Assembly: GCA_964007475.1 (NCBI GenBank)
Contig: OZ023274.1
Location: 75,837,303-75,901,302, forward strand
DNA length: 64,000 nucleotides
Source: Hybos culiciformis
Taxonomy: Eukaryota > Arthropoda > Insecta > Diptera > Hybotidae
Reading direction: 5' to 3'
Part shown: piece by piece, positions 38,935-50,400 of the stretch
Position numbering within the stretch: position 1 is the stretch's first letter
How the letters are laid out: every line of letters begins with the position of its first letter
Position numbers and translations under genes: made by a program
Notes under the pieces: generated by a model
The model's database searches: none
What the model saw: the letters and a program-made list of their open reading frames with translations, nothing else
Told to the model about the DNA's origin: nothing

Positions 38935-41271
38935 GCTCGCATTAATTTATATTATTGGAATAATGATTTTTTTTATTCTTTTATTTTGGTTTGTAAGGAT
39001 ACTTTCACTTTTTAAGAATATCCCTTTCAAAAATTTTGAGCCTTTTGTTATTAAAAAAGTTAACAAAGTGTTAACAAACTCCAAAAATTTAAATTAATGT
39101 TCATAACATTCGTCTGTTTCGGTGAACCAGAAATCATATTTTTTTGATAATTTTGTTGCGTCCAAACAGCAATATAATTGTATACTGTTTGTTAAATTTT
39201 TTTTTTATAAACATTTTGAGCAAAATAGTTATCAAAAAATTTTTTTAGTTAACTTATGATAAGAATTTTATAAATTTCAATGATGACGAAGATACTAGTT
39301 TTTGAAAAAAAAAAAAAAATCATAGATGCAAAAAATTGATATTAGCACATCACAACAATACATATTTAGACACATATTTTTTCATTTATTCATTATAGTT
39401 ATGATTTTTCGCACAACTACATTCGAATTTTTATAAGTTGTGTAATTTTAAAACTAAACATCCTCAAAATTGAAAAAAATTAATGAGTATTAGAGAGAAT
39501 AGAAAAGCTTTTTTGTATACATATGTTTTGGGGGTCTGAAAAAATAGGAAAAAAAATAAAAACGATATTTTAAAAAGTTGTTTGACATAGTTACTCTATA
39601 TTATACTTCCTTTATGGTTTAATTTAAATTTTTGTGTGGCGCAAGCGGTATACCGTTCTCTCATTATTGTAAATATTTATTATGAAAAAAAAAGAAAATA
39701 ATAAAAACAATTTATGAATGAAATATAATAAAAATATACGAATACTTTTATTTACTATTTGCGTAAAATATAAGATACAAAACAAATACTTGAAAGTTCA
39801 TGCCAAGAGAGAGTGTGTATTCATTTATAATGGTGTTGGTATAGCTCAAGCCCCCCAACAAACATTTAAATTCTATGAATTAAAAAAAAATCAAATTGAC
39901 TTATTAATTTATGAGATCCTTATGAATTCAAATCAAGCCACTCAAAAGTCGTTATAAAGATACATTATTTATTGTTTGTAATTAAACGAAAAATGAAATA
40001 CTAATAGGTTGTTAACCGAAGTGATTTGTAATTTAACATGATGTCTGTATTAGGCACCAAAACAAAACACTATTATACGATAATAGTAAAATTAATTGTA
40101 ATGTTGAAGGAATGGAAGGTAAACAATAATATGTAGATATTTAGGTTATTGAAAGATCTATTTTTTCTTAATTTGTTAATAAGATAAATATCAAAATCAA
40201 AATTTACGATCAATAATAGGCGAGCTGCACTTGGAGCTTAGAACTGGCATGTAGCTAGAAAGAACCTTTGAATAAGAAAAAAATAATTTACCTTGACATT
40301 AAAAAGGGAAAAAATGTAAAAAAAAAAATTACCAAAAAATTCATACCAAAAATTAGGAACCAAAAATTAGGAACAAATAAATATATTTGAAAAACTATAT
40401 TTTATAAAGGGAGCATTTTGCTATTATTATAGCAGTATTTTGAATATTGTAAACAATTTTCCAGTTGCTATAATGCTCCAATAAAAGCATACTATTACTA
40501 TTCACCTTCTCTTTTAAACATACAAGACTTCCATACGAAAACTGTCTTTCTAGAGTGTTCTGTTTTTTCAGCAAATTGTATTTGGTCGATGCGTGTAAAT
40601 CCATCTTGAAAATGCTTTTCACACTTGATAATTGGAAAGAATTTGACAGTTCCGGAAAAAATTAAGTGTGACTGCGAACGAAATATAAGCTGCTATTATA
40701 AATAAGCATAACAAAAAAAATTAAAAATGCTAATTCCTTATAAAAAAAACACATGCTGGCTGTGGCAACCTCGTCTCATATCGATATCAAACAAAATCTA
40801 TAAACATTTTTTCTTTCTGATGTGAATTTCATTCACCCGTTCTGAAATCACTCACACATTTGAAAGTTATTATTTGTTTTTATGTATATAGCAAGAGAAA
40901 ATTAAGAGAAAAAAACCGGCGTTTTTTTTTATAAAATTCACTCAATCACAACACTCACACCACAAAACAAAAACCAAATTTTGTAATGAAAAAAGCTTTG
41001 AGTCTTTTTGAGTATATTGTTTTTTGTTTAGTTTTGCTTTTGTTTTTTGTTTATTTTTATAGGTACCAAAAAAAATAAATTTAATTAAAAAATTTTTAAA
41101 AAAGAAAGAAGTAAATATTTTTACCGAATTATTATTTTTATTTTCTTCATTTAAAATTATTCGAATTCGAACTTCTATAAATTTACCTAAGAAACATGAT
41201 TTAGTTTATTTTTATTTAATGCAAAATTAAATTTATATTAAAAAACTGAAAATTTCTTATTTTATTTTCAG
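38935..41271. other. tou: Upstream region of tou, non-coding
   Basis: No protein gene is supported. From about 40,590 to 40,990 base composition becomes more even and promoter-type motifs appear (see 40664-40786), so this part is the best candidate for a proximal tou promoter and a leader exon. The open frames at 39718-39957 (plus) and 40395-40622 (minus) were considered and not accepted. Confidence 0.45.
40664..40786 (+). promoter_or_regulatory. tou: Candidate housekeeping-type promoter with DRE site
   Basis: TATCGATA at 40779-40786 is a perfect palindromic DRE core, bound in Drosophila by DREF at many housekeeping promoters. About 105 bp upstream, AAGTGTGACTG (40664-40674) matches 9 of 11 positions of the complement of the fly core-promoter motif called Ohler motif 1. 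The tou start codon is about 600 bp downstream across a predicted leader intron. The transcription start was not located. Confidence 0.45.
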
Positions 41272-41382
41272 AAGCCAGATGTTTAAATTAAATTTGATAA
41301 ACATAAAAATTATGAGAAATTAAATTTTTCAAATAAAGAAAAAAAAATAAAATAAAAATAAACAAAAAAAAAAATTAAAATT
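41272..41382 (+). promoter_or_regulatory. tou: tou 5' UTR part of exon 1, with upstream ORF
   Basis: A strong 3' splice site (TTCTTATTTTATTTTCAG ending at 41271) precedes this 111-nt leader, implying at least one non-coding exon further upstream. The leader contains a 14-codon upstream ORF (ATG at 41279, TAA at 41321-41323) closed before the main start at 41383, which could dampen translation. Confidence 0.6.
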
Positions 41383-41476
41383 ATGGATAAAAATGGTGAT
41401 GGTGGAAGTGATAAATCTTCTAGCAAATCCGGTTCCGGCCATGATCCATTATTAGATGCTGCTTCATTGTTTAGTG
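41383..41476 (+). CDS. tou: tou exon 1: start and Ser/Gly-rich N-terminus
   Basis: Encodes residues 1-31 and the first base of codon 32, beginning [19 protein letters not shown] and running into [11 protein letters not shown]. The donor is GTAAGT after TTTAGTG. The A at position -3 and the G at +4 give the ATG a reasonable context. The phase-1 junction to exon 2 creates the Ala of the AYWGRD block. Confidence 0.85.
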
Positions 41477-44400
41477 GTAAGTCGTTGTTCTTATTAGGTA
41501 AATTATTAACGAGGGAGCGTAACCTACCCACAACCTAACTGTCCAGTGAAACATTAATATCGTAATCGTATATAATAAAATTATTTCTTTTCAGCTTATT
41601 GGGGACGTGATGGTGCTGCTGCCGCTGCTGCAGCCGCTGCTAATCCATTATTTAGTTCACAATTTAATGCCGCCGCAGCTGCTGGTCTAGGCTTATTGCC
41701 CGGCAATCCAGGTGAGAATAAATTTGTTTTTTAAAAGCTATAAATTGGTTTATAAAAATAATTATATTTTTTAGGCAGTAGTAATGATCGTTATTCAATG
41801 GCTGCGGCAGCTGCAGCAGCAGCTGCCAATCAGCATCATCAAAATACAATGGCAGTTGCAGCATCACAAGCTGCCAGTTTGGCTGGTTATCCGAATTGGT
41901 GGTCGATGGCACAATTAGCAGCTCAAGATTATTTTAGAACTTTACAAACTGGTATGTCTCCGTTTGCTCATCCAGATTTGGCTGGTGCTTTTCCACCCGG
42001 ATTGGGCGGCATGAGTGGTGTTGGTACGGCTGGTTCATCCTCTGGAAACTCTGCTAATAAATCTTCATCAACAAGCTCGTCAAATAAAAGCAGCCGAAAG
42101 GAGAAACAACGTTCACAGCAACAAAGTTTATCGAACACTATGAGCTCATTGCACAATCTAGGCTCTAGCACAACAATTACACCAACATCGTCATCGTCTG
42201 GATCATCATCATATAAGGTACTAAGATAAAAAGAAAATGTAATCCTTCAATAATTATACACATCAAGTAATAAGATATAACTTCGTTTCTTGTAATTTTA
42301 TAAATTAATTTATTCATCCATATATCTTAGATATATAAAATTTTTATTAGTAATTGATTAAACTATTTTGTTTTTCCAATTATAGTCATCATCTACTTAT
42401 AAATCTCCTTCAACTCCTACTTTATCACAAGTCTCATTAAATAATTATAATCCTGCTACATTGCACAAGGAGCTATTGGCAATGCAGGCTGCTGCAGTTT
42501 CAGCGGCCCAACAACAACATTCTTCATCGAAAAAAACATCACATCAAACTCATTCTTCATCAATAACCAGTTCTTCAAGCTCTAACAACAATAACAATAA
42601 ATCTCATCATCATTCCTCAAATACTGGAAGTAGTAGTCATCATAATTCCATGTATTCTGGAAATCGTAGCAATATTGGTGGTAGCAGTAGCTCTCAATCT
42701 AAAGATCGCAGCAACAGCGGTGGCAATAACACAAACAGTAGTTCTAACAACAATGATAAGCAAAATCAGGCACAAGCATCTCTAAATGCATTAAATTCGT
42801 TATCTCAATTAGGCAGCTTAGGATTAACTTCACAACAAAGTGTTCAAGCAGCTATGAATGCATTGGCAGCTTCTACTAGTTCCGACAAGGTTAAAGATTA
42901 TATGCCACAAGGAATCTTAAGGTTAGATTTTGTTAAAATTTATTACATTGATTGCTTTTTTTTTATGAAATTAAGTATAAGTTATGCAAAATGATTGCTA
43001 AACTTTGAAGAAAATAAATAAATAAAATGCAGGTTTTTGCACTATTCTCATAATTTTTTTTTCTACTTTTAATTTTCTTCTTTTTGCCGTGTGATATTAA
43101 TTTTGCTTGTATAAAAACTAAAAAAAAAAATTATAATTATTAAAAAAAAAATGTTAAGTGCTGCACTGGAAGGAAAGTAAGCTTTCTTGTTCCATATACT
43201 ACTTAATTAAAAAAAAAAAAAATCATATTTTTTGATCGAATACAATTTTTTTTATTTTTCGATAATCATAAAATTTTAACAAGTTCAAATAAATTAGACA
43301 TATGGAACTTAATAACTATAAGAAGTGAAATAAATTTTTAATTTCTAATAAAAACATAAAAATATTACATTAAGGTCAACCTTATATCATTCGCTAATTC
43401 ACTTACAGTTCAAAATTATTTAGAATTTACTCAGAATATTCAATCAATATACTAAAAGCATTAAATTTAGGAAAAAATTGGTACCAAATATTCCGACTAA
43501 AATACGTTTCTTTTTATTTGAGAACGTTCGTTAAGTGTTGTTCCTTTTTTTCAAACAAATTATCGACTTAAGCTCTAACTTATTTAGAATTTATTTCGCT
43601 AAAAATCACAAAATCAAAAAATATTTTTTAATATAAAAATAATTTTAAAATTAAAACATAACACTAATGTTGAGTTATACTTGACGCAAACATTTTAAAA
43701 TATATGTACATAAATGTATATACAGGAAAAATTATTTCTCTCTGTTGATTGTTAAATTTTTGTACACTGTTTACTTTTATCTGTCTCCTGCTCTACACCT
43801 CTATGTTACCGGCAAAATCAATGACAATAATTATTTTTATTGATTTTATTATTTTCATTTATTTTTTTTAATTTATTTAATAGTTCTTAATTCCATGTAA
43901 ATATCATACGTAACATAGCGTTTAGTTATTCATATGTCTGGTTTTTCTTACACATTATTAAGAATCCTCAGTTCCACAATATTTTATTGATATTTGACTC
44001 TTAAGAATCTTTCTTTTATAACTACACGGTTTTCATATAACATCATACACAGCAAACTTTTATTTAAGTAACTTTTATTATTTTTAATATTAATTTTTGT
44101 TAATAATTTTTATTTTGTGAATTCGTTGTATCTATTATTCAATGAATTAACGTTTATATTTAATTTTTTTGTTTATATTTTTTGACTTATTAAAATGCAG
44201 TGATCCATCATCATTACTTGGAGTAAGATTACCACCAGATACGGAAATAATTAAGTATACATCATCAATAGTTGGCCCAAAAATACCTGGTACAACAAAC
44301 CGTGGTCGAAAAAAAACAATATCTCTCGATCCAAATCCTCTCCTTCAATTTCCAGGGTTAAGTCCAGCTAAGCGTGCCCGTCTCGAAATGGAATATGCTG

Positions 44401-47400
44401 CAGTAATGGGACAAGTGGCAGCTGCTCAACAGGCTGTAGCACAAAGTTCATCCAATAGTTCAACGTTGACGCAACAACAACAACAACAAGCAGCAGCAAT
44501 GGCAGCAGCAGCAGCAGCAATGATGGGCAGTTATAGCGGTTTAACGGCAAACCCAACATCATCACTTGGCTCATCATCATCATCAAGTTCGACTAGAGAG
44601 CGTAATGAAACCTCGATTAACAACAATAACAATAGCAATACTAGCAGTGGCAGTAGCTCTAGAATTCGTGAACGCAACAATTTAAGCAGTAATGAACGTG
44701 ATCGAGTTGAAGTTATAAAATTACCTCCCACTATTACTTCAAACGGTGCTTACAATTTAACAAACAAAACCAGTAAAACAGAGTCAATAGATCTAACTGG
44801 TAGTGGTATTAATTTGAGTTTCAAAAATAATCCAAACATTACGGCAACTCCAATACCGTCAGACGATTCAGATGGTCCTCTTAATTTATCAATGAAACCA
44901 GCTAAATCAAGTGAATATTCTTCTGGCAGTGGAAATTCAAATACTTCCGGTGGTGGTAATAGTTTACAAAGCTTGAGTTCAATTACTGCTGCACTTGGAT
45001 CAAATAATAACAACCAGAGCGGCAGCTCAAGTGATAGAAATTTTAAAGAAGGTCGTCCTAGAAATTTAGGACGAGGAGTGTCAAAACCGAAAAAGAATAC
45101 TGTAGCGTCCCTATTAGCGCAAAGTCGTGCCGTTGGTATTAAACCAATGCTTGCAACTCAACAACTATTACAGCAAGGAGCTGATATTGTAAGTACATAC
45201 ATTTATTTCTTAGTTTTAGCTGCATTAAAATTATTTGTTAATGAATTCAACCTTAAGTTTAAGAATAAAGCTCTCTAGAATTAACTTTAATAATTAAGAT
45301 TATAAAAAAAATATTTTTAAGCCATATTTATCTCATAATTTTAGGAAAAAATACGTCAAGCTTTGTCTGAAGCCAACAGTTCATCTCAATTGGATCTTTC
45401 AACAGATTCAGAAAGTATTGCTGCCGAGTCCGGACTTTCGGAATCTGAATCTGAAGATGCCCAAATAATAAATTTAACAGAACTTAGGGCACCATTGGAC
45501 TTAGGTTGGAAACGCGAAACTATAATTCGTGGTTTAACTAAAAATGGCCAGATTCGAGGAGATGTTTATTATTTGTCACCAGGAAATTCTAATAAACTTA
45601 AAAATATGGGTCAAGTTTTAGGGGTAAGTCAAATAACACACACAGTTAAGCAAAGAGCGAGAAATAAAAGAAATATTTTACAATTTTTAGGTTCTTGAGA
45701 AGACTCCATCAAAATTAAATCGAGATAATTTTAGTTTTTCTTCAAGAGCAATTGTTGGTTCATTTTTACAACCAGCTCCTCCACCTTTTGCAAATGACGG
45801 TGAATACATTCGAATGACTGATTTGGATGTGTCTAAAAGATTAGAAGATTTGAAAATGTTTACAAGACAAAATTTGAATGTCGAACAACGAATTGAAATT
45901 GCTCGTCAGCAACAAGCACTTCGGGATGCCAAAAAACAGCAAAAAGAGGAAATGGCACGAAATAAAGAAAGGGCACGCCAAGAAAAGAACGAAAAAATTG
46001 AACAACAACGTAAAGAACGTGAGATTAAAAATCAGCAAGCAATTGAGGTAAATTACTGAAATGTTAAAATTTTTAATTTTACTTCAACTCGTATCCTAAC
46101 AATCATTGGTTCCTTCTTAGTTTTTGTTTAATTGTAAATAATCTAAATTTTTGTAGGCTCGTAAAAAACGGCAAGAGGAAATAGAAAAAATTAAGCAAGA
46201 AGAAACTTTTAAAAAACAACAGGTAGGTAATTCGAAATCTTTAGAAAACTGGTTTTTTTTTTAATTAAAAAACAATTAAATTCATTCTCAATAAATAATT
46301 TACAAAACTTATGTAAAAAAAATACATAATATTATCTCAGTGCTTATCGGATATATCATTGTGTCATACATTAAGAGAAAATCAATTCAATTCATAATTT
46401 TTTTCCAGGAAAAAGAAAAGAAAAGACAAGAAGCTATTTTAGCTAAAGAGCAGGTACCTAATCTAATTTTTTTTTTTGAATATGATTTTATTTGTGATCT
46501 GATTTTTTTTTCTTCTATACCTATTTTAATTTTTATTTTGATATTTAATTGTTGACTATAGTTTTTATCAGCTTAATATTCACAATTACTTACCATCAAA
46601 ATATAAAATTTACTTCTTTATTATAATAATAATTATTCATTAAGAATCAATAAAGATGTTCTAATTTGAGCCCAAAGCTGTTGATTTCATATGCGTTATC
46701 ACCTCGGGTTTCATATGTTTATCACTTTACTCTTTATTACTCAAATGTATTAATTATAAATCTCCTTATGAAATGTGATATACAGATCTACAAAAAATTT
46801 GAAAAACTTGAAAATTTTCGAAATTTATTAGACCAAAAAAAAACATTATTTTATTTCGAAATTACCTATTTATTATTTATAAATTTATCAGTTTAGCTAA
46901 AGTGGAAAGAAAAAATATATTATTGTTATATGTATTTAAAACTTAGGGAATATAATGTACAATGTACTTATATATTTTGTTTTTATTTTATTTGCAAACT
47001 AATAAAGACGTAAAAATGGCAATTAAACATTTTCTATGTTATTTTTGTATTATAAAGCACAATTTTTAGGTTTTAGAGTAGGCAACTGTGATGATTTGAC
47101 ATTAGTCCTGGCTGTCTTTTTTAATTAAATTATTAGATAATATTTACGATTTTATTTCAATCGAAATACAAAAAGCGAAATATTTTCATAATATCACATC
47201 AAATCATACTAAGTATCTTATTATGATTATTATATATTATATAAATATAAAAATATTTACATTTATGTAAATTGTTTGAGATTGAACTCATAAATATTAT
47301 GCATTTGTTGCTGAATTCATAGAGAGGATATCTGTTGTAAAAGTGTAAAATTATTTTTATTGATAATGAATTGATTTCTTCATTGAACCAAATTTATTGA

Positions 47401-50400
47401 ATGAAAATTGAAATTTATTTGCAATATTTTCAATGCTTTAATTTTTAAGTAGAAATTAAATTATACTCGTTGATTTTATAACCATTGTATAGTTAGATTT
47501 GAGAAAAAAAGTTTTGCCTCGATATACCTATATTCAATCCATTTAACATTAAAATTACAAAAAATTATTTTATTTAACTAAACAAAACTATTATATTATT
47601 ACTTATATTATATTCGAAAATCAACTATATATATATAATAAATAGGAAAAAAATATAGTTTTTTTTTTAAATCTTGGTTTTTCTTTACTCCAGGAACTCA
47701 ATAAACAAAAGGAATTGCTCTACCAAGTTGAGCTGGTATGATTTCAAATAATTTGTCATTTTTATTTGCAACCAAATAATAAAATATTTGAAATACTAAT
47801 TGGGATATTTGGCTTGGCTAAAGCAATCAAAATTCTGAAAATATATATATAATTTTTTTTTTTTAAATTCAATGTTTAATCTTAATGCTTATTTATTTTC
47901 TATTTTTTTTTTTTTTATTGTGGCATGATTTTTTTTAATATTATAAAATATTTATTTTTATTTTATTTATTCAATCATTTACAAAGTTGGGCAAGTTAAG
48001 CTATTGTATTTGTCATTATTGCAAAAAAAATTGACATTTTGATCATTTTTACTTTATATTTAAAGCCTAGTTCGCTTTTTGGTTCTCTGTTCATTGAAAA
48101 AAATTAAAAACTTCATTAATTAATGTTTGTAAATAAATTTTGAAAAATCCATCTCTATATTATAAATAATATATTGTTTTTTTTTTGTCCACTGAACTGA
48201 GAATCGGGCCCATAATTACTATAATAAAGTAAACATGATTGTATGTAAATATGTACATGTTAACTTGCCAAACTTAAAGTGTTAATTTTCATTAAAAAAA
48301 ATACTAATTTTTTTTGATTTAATTTCAAATAACAAAAAAATTTTTCATTAGGAACGTGAGAGGCGACGTCAACATATGAATCTGATTCGTCAGCTAGATA
48401 ATCGTCGAAAATTTGAAGAACGAGAAAAGAAAAAGCACCAACTTGTACTAGATCGCTTGATATTGCGTGAAAAGCGTATGGCTTCACGTAAACGAGATGC
48501 CGAAATTTTGGAGCATATAAGGTTAATATTTATTTGTGCAATACATATTTTTTTATTATTTGAAAAAATATTAAATATTAAATTTTCTGCAGGAAACCAG
48601 TTGAAGATTCTGAAATAATGAGTCAGTCAGAATTTCCACAATTGAAACGTTTAATTGGATGCCATTTGCCCGGTAAAGCTATGGCTGAACTCTTGATGAT
48701 ATTTGAGTTTCTTCATAATTTTGGAGAAACGCTTGGTTTTGGTAAATATAATTTTCTCTAGTTCTATCGACAACGTCATTACAATCTTGTTATTTCAGAC
48801 ATGGAATCTTTACCAACATTACAAAGTTTACATGATGCATTGATTTCTGACAGCAATCCTGATGCCGAAGAAGAATTATTATCTGTGATGACACATTTAT
48901 TAGTTTGTGCCATTGAAGATCCTGGAATTCCAAATCCTGGACGTCATACAACACTGTTAGGTCAAACATTGCGTAGTGCGGATATAACAAATTCAAATGT
49001 GTCAGAAATATTACGCATTTATTTATACGCCACAGCATCAGGTGAAGTTCGAACTATGACAGGAATTGCACCTGAATATGCTACCAATCGTAGAAATTTT
49101 GATCATCATCAGGATATAGATTTGATGGCGAATAATTCAACAATTAGCAAAAATAATCAGCAATTTTTCGAATTGCTTCATGAGAATGAAACTTGGAAAC
49201 TTTCAACATATTTACGTGACAAACCATTTGTCGCCTTAAATCCTACTAAAAAAACTGAGATACTGGCACATTTAGTTAATGATTTATTAATGAATAAAGC
49301 AGTTGTTAAACAAATTGAAAGTAGTTTGGAATCTGTATCGCAATTAAAACGTGATAAATATTTGACAGATATGAAAATTAGAAAGTATAAATCTCTCCAC
49401 ATGCGTAAAATTCGCATGGAACAATATGAGAAAGCTCAGTTAGAGCAAATACGTAAAGAGACAATAGAAGGAAATTTTAATAATAATGGAAATAATGGAA
49501 ACAATGGAAACACTGGAAACACTGGTAACAATGACGGAGGAAATGAAATAGAAACTAATCAAGAATTAAATCACAATTTGGAGGAGCCACCAGCAACTCC
49601 AATTCCACAAATTTATGACAAATTAATTGATGACAGTCCAGCAAAAAGCAGTATTGATACTCCAATAAAAGATTTTAATCAATCAAATGAGCTGAATAAT
49701 ATAAATTCAGGAAAAAAGATATTGAACTCTACAAGAACTGATGATGGAGCATCAACGACTGATTTATTAGACGAAGATCTTAGTGACGTTGAGAGTATTA
49801 TGACCAATACTGATGAAGATGAAGACATGCGATTGACTGCTGAAGAAGTATTAAAAAAATTGGAAAAACTCCAAAAAACTGCAGAACAATTTAAAGAGCA
49901 ATTGGAGAAAAATTCTAGTTCATTGCGAGCCACCTGTTACGGACAAGATCGTTATTGGAGGCGTTATTGGAAAATGCCCATTGCTGGAGGCATTTTCGTA
50001 GAAAGCCTTGAATCTGCTCAACCTGAAATTTATGAATATCAAGAAATTTTAGAAAAAGAATATGAAATTAAAAATTTGAAGAAAGAAGAATCACATGAAG
50101 TGAGCAACAATGAACAAAATGAAATGGAATACGATAGTAGTCAAGTTAATGAACCGGTTAATGAAACGAAACATGAAGAGTTGCACGAAAATTCTGAAAT
50201 CGATGAAAGTGTTAAAGAAAAATGTAACGACAAAATTGAAGAGCACCAACAAAGCTTTATGGAAGAAAAAATCGATGAGAACACGAGAAAAATTGAAGAT
50301 ATTGAAGAACAAATTAAAGAAAATATCTGTGATAAAAAAGAATCACTACCGTCATTAATACAAGGACCTTTTTTACCCCCGGCACCTCCAGAAACAAAGC

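Noticed and set aside
38894..39097. 67-residue hydrophobic frame resembling a membrane protein
   Set aside because: It starts inside the right terminal repeat of the 251-bp element and then follows T-rich sequence. The hydrophobicity is a composition effect.
39637..39665. TGGCGCAAGCGGTA, a good match to a tRNA/SINE A box
   Set aside because: No B box (GGTTCGA-like) follows at the expected distance and no tRNA fold can be drawn, so neither a tRNA nor a SINE is supported.
39718..39957. 79-residue plus-strand frame
   Set aside because: Less biased than most, but there is no recognisable domain, no splice partners and no promoter context.
40395..40622. 75-residue minus-strand frame
   Set aside because: Unrecognised and close to the candidate tou promoter. 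The more balanced composition there could explain an open frame by chance.
44368..45013. Minus-strand open frames opposite tou exon 5
   Set aside because: They are antisense to Ser, Asn, Gln and Ala repeats and read as Leu/Val runs. They are by-products of the true exon.
46340..46896. Open frames of 71 and 76 residues near tou exon 9
   Set aside because: The first is the 15-codon micro-exon with translated intron on both sides; the second is intronic with no splice support.
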